Assembly: GCA_964581505.1 (NCBI GenBank) | Contig: CAZOOR010000093.1 | Coordinates: 1 to 6,747, forward strand | From: CAZOOR01 sp964581505 | GTDB taxonomy: Bacteria > Bacteroidota > Ignavibacteria > Kapaibacteriales > UBA2268 | Direction of reading: 5' to 3' | Length of the DNA stretch: 6,747 bases | Shown: in pieces, positions 6,655 to 6,747 of the stretch | Position numbering within the stretch: the stretch's first letter is position 1 | How the letters are laid out: the number at the start of each line of letters is the position of its first letter | Made by a program: the position numbers and the translations under genes | Notes under the pieces: generated by a model | What the model was told of the DNA's origin: nothing | Database searches by the model: none | The model's input: the letters and a program-made list of their open reading frames with translations, nothing else

Positions 6655-6744
6655 TCCATCTGCAAGAGGGGTGGACTTGTGAAGCTTTGACGGCGAGGTG
6701 AGTTTTCAAACAGCCGCACCTCACTCCGGCACTCTTCCAATGGA
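6655..6744. repeat. Long imperfect palindrome at the right edge (unit D)
   Basis: Outer arms pair TCCAT (6655-6659) with ATGGA (6740-6744), TG (6661-6662) with CA (6738-6739), and AAGAG (6664-6668) with CTCTT (6732-6736), allowing one bulge and one mismatch. An inner stem pairs GAGGTG (6695-6700) with CACCTC (6717-6722), reinforced by CGG (6691-6693) with CCG (6726-6728). This gives a nested cruciform-like unit of about 90 bp with no coding sequence that I trust. The window ends 3 bp later, so the element could extend further. Confidence 0.55.
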
Positions 6745-6747
6745 CAA

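Noticed and set aside
6342..6740. 132-codon minus-strand open frame across the end of the beta-helix gene
   Set aside because: It runs antisense to a well-supported sorting domain and through units A-D; its peptides simply reflect the palindromic elements read backwards.

Overview
The window looks like a low-GC chromosome segment from a bacterium of the Bacteroidota/Chlorobiota (FCB) group. The main evidence is two proteins that end in type IX secretion (T9SS) C-terminal sorting domains: a gene tail at the left edge and a complete 763-residue surface or secreted protein at the right. An MlaD-type MCE protein of the form common in FCB bacteria, weak Shine-Dalgarno signals and AT-rich spacers agree with this. 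The elongation factor G is of the spirochaete/planctomycete/mitochondrial (spdEFG1/mtEFG1) type rather than the usual bacterial type, which points towards a deeper FCB lineage (Ignavibacteria- or Kapabacteria-like) more than a standard Bacteroides or Flavobacterium. The lineage is an inference.

Layout: (1) 2-91, + strand, last 29 codons of a T9SS cargo gene. (2) 103-153, a strong bidirectional hairpin terminator shared by that gene and the convergent fusA. (3) 163-2250, - strand, complete fusA-type EF-G. (4) 2251-2605, an AT-rich divergent promoter region with an SOS-box-like inverted repeat. (5) 2606-3055, + strand, single-stranded DNA-binding protein with an altered C-terminal tip. (6) 3146-4093, + strand, MlaD/MCE lipid-transport protein. 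(7) 4270-6561, + strand, signal peptide, Fn3-like domain, right-handed beta-helix, beta-rich region and T9SS sorting domain. (8) 6562-6747, non-coding and dominated by two palindromic elements.

The genes do not form one pathway. fusA serves translation, ssb serves DNA replication and repair, the MCE protein serves envelope lipid transport, and the two T9SS cargos are exported. ssb, the MCE gene and the cargo gene share a strand but are separated by 90 and 176 bp, so a common operon is not established.

The most unusual signal is a cluster of four palindromic, partly GC-rich elements within about 385 bp (6364-6746). Two lie in frame inside the sorting domain of the 763-residue protein and encode odd peptide insertions (SFVMLNEVKHPF and THPLAPSREGE). 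Two more follow the stop codon. This resembles short interspersed palindromic repeats that have entered coding sequence, comparable in principle to the Rickettsia palindromic elements. I saw no CRISPR array, tRNA, rRNA, transposase or defence system.
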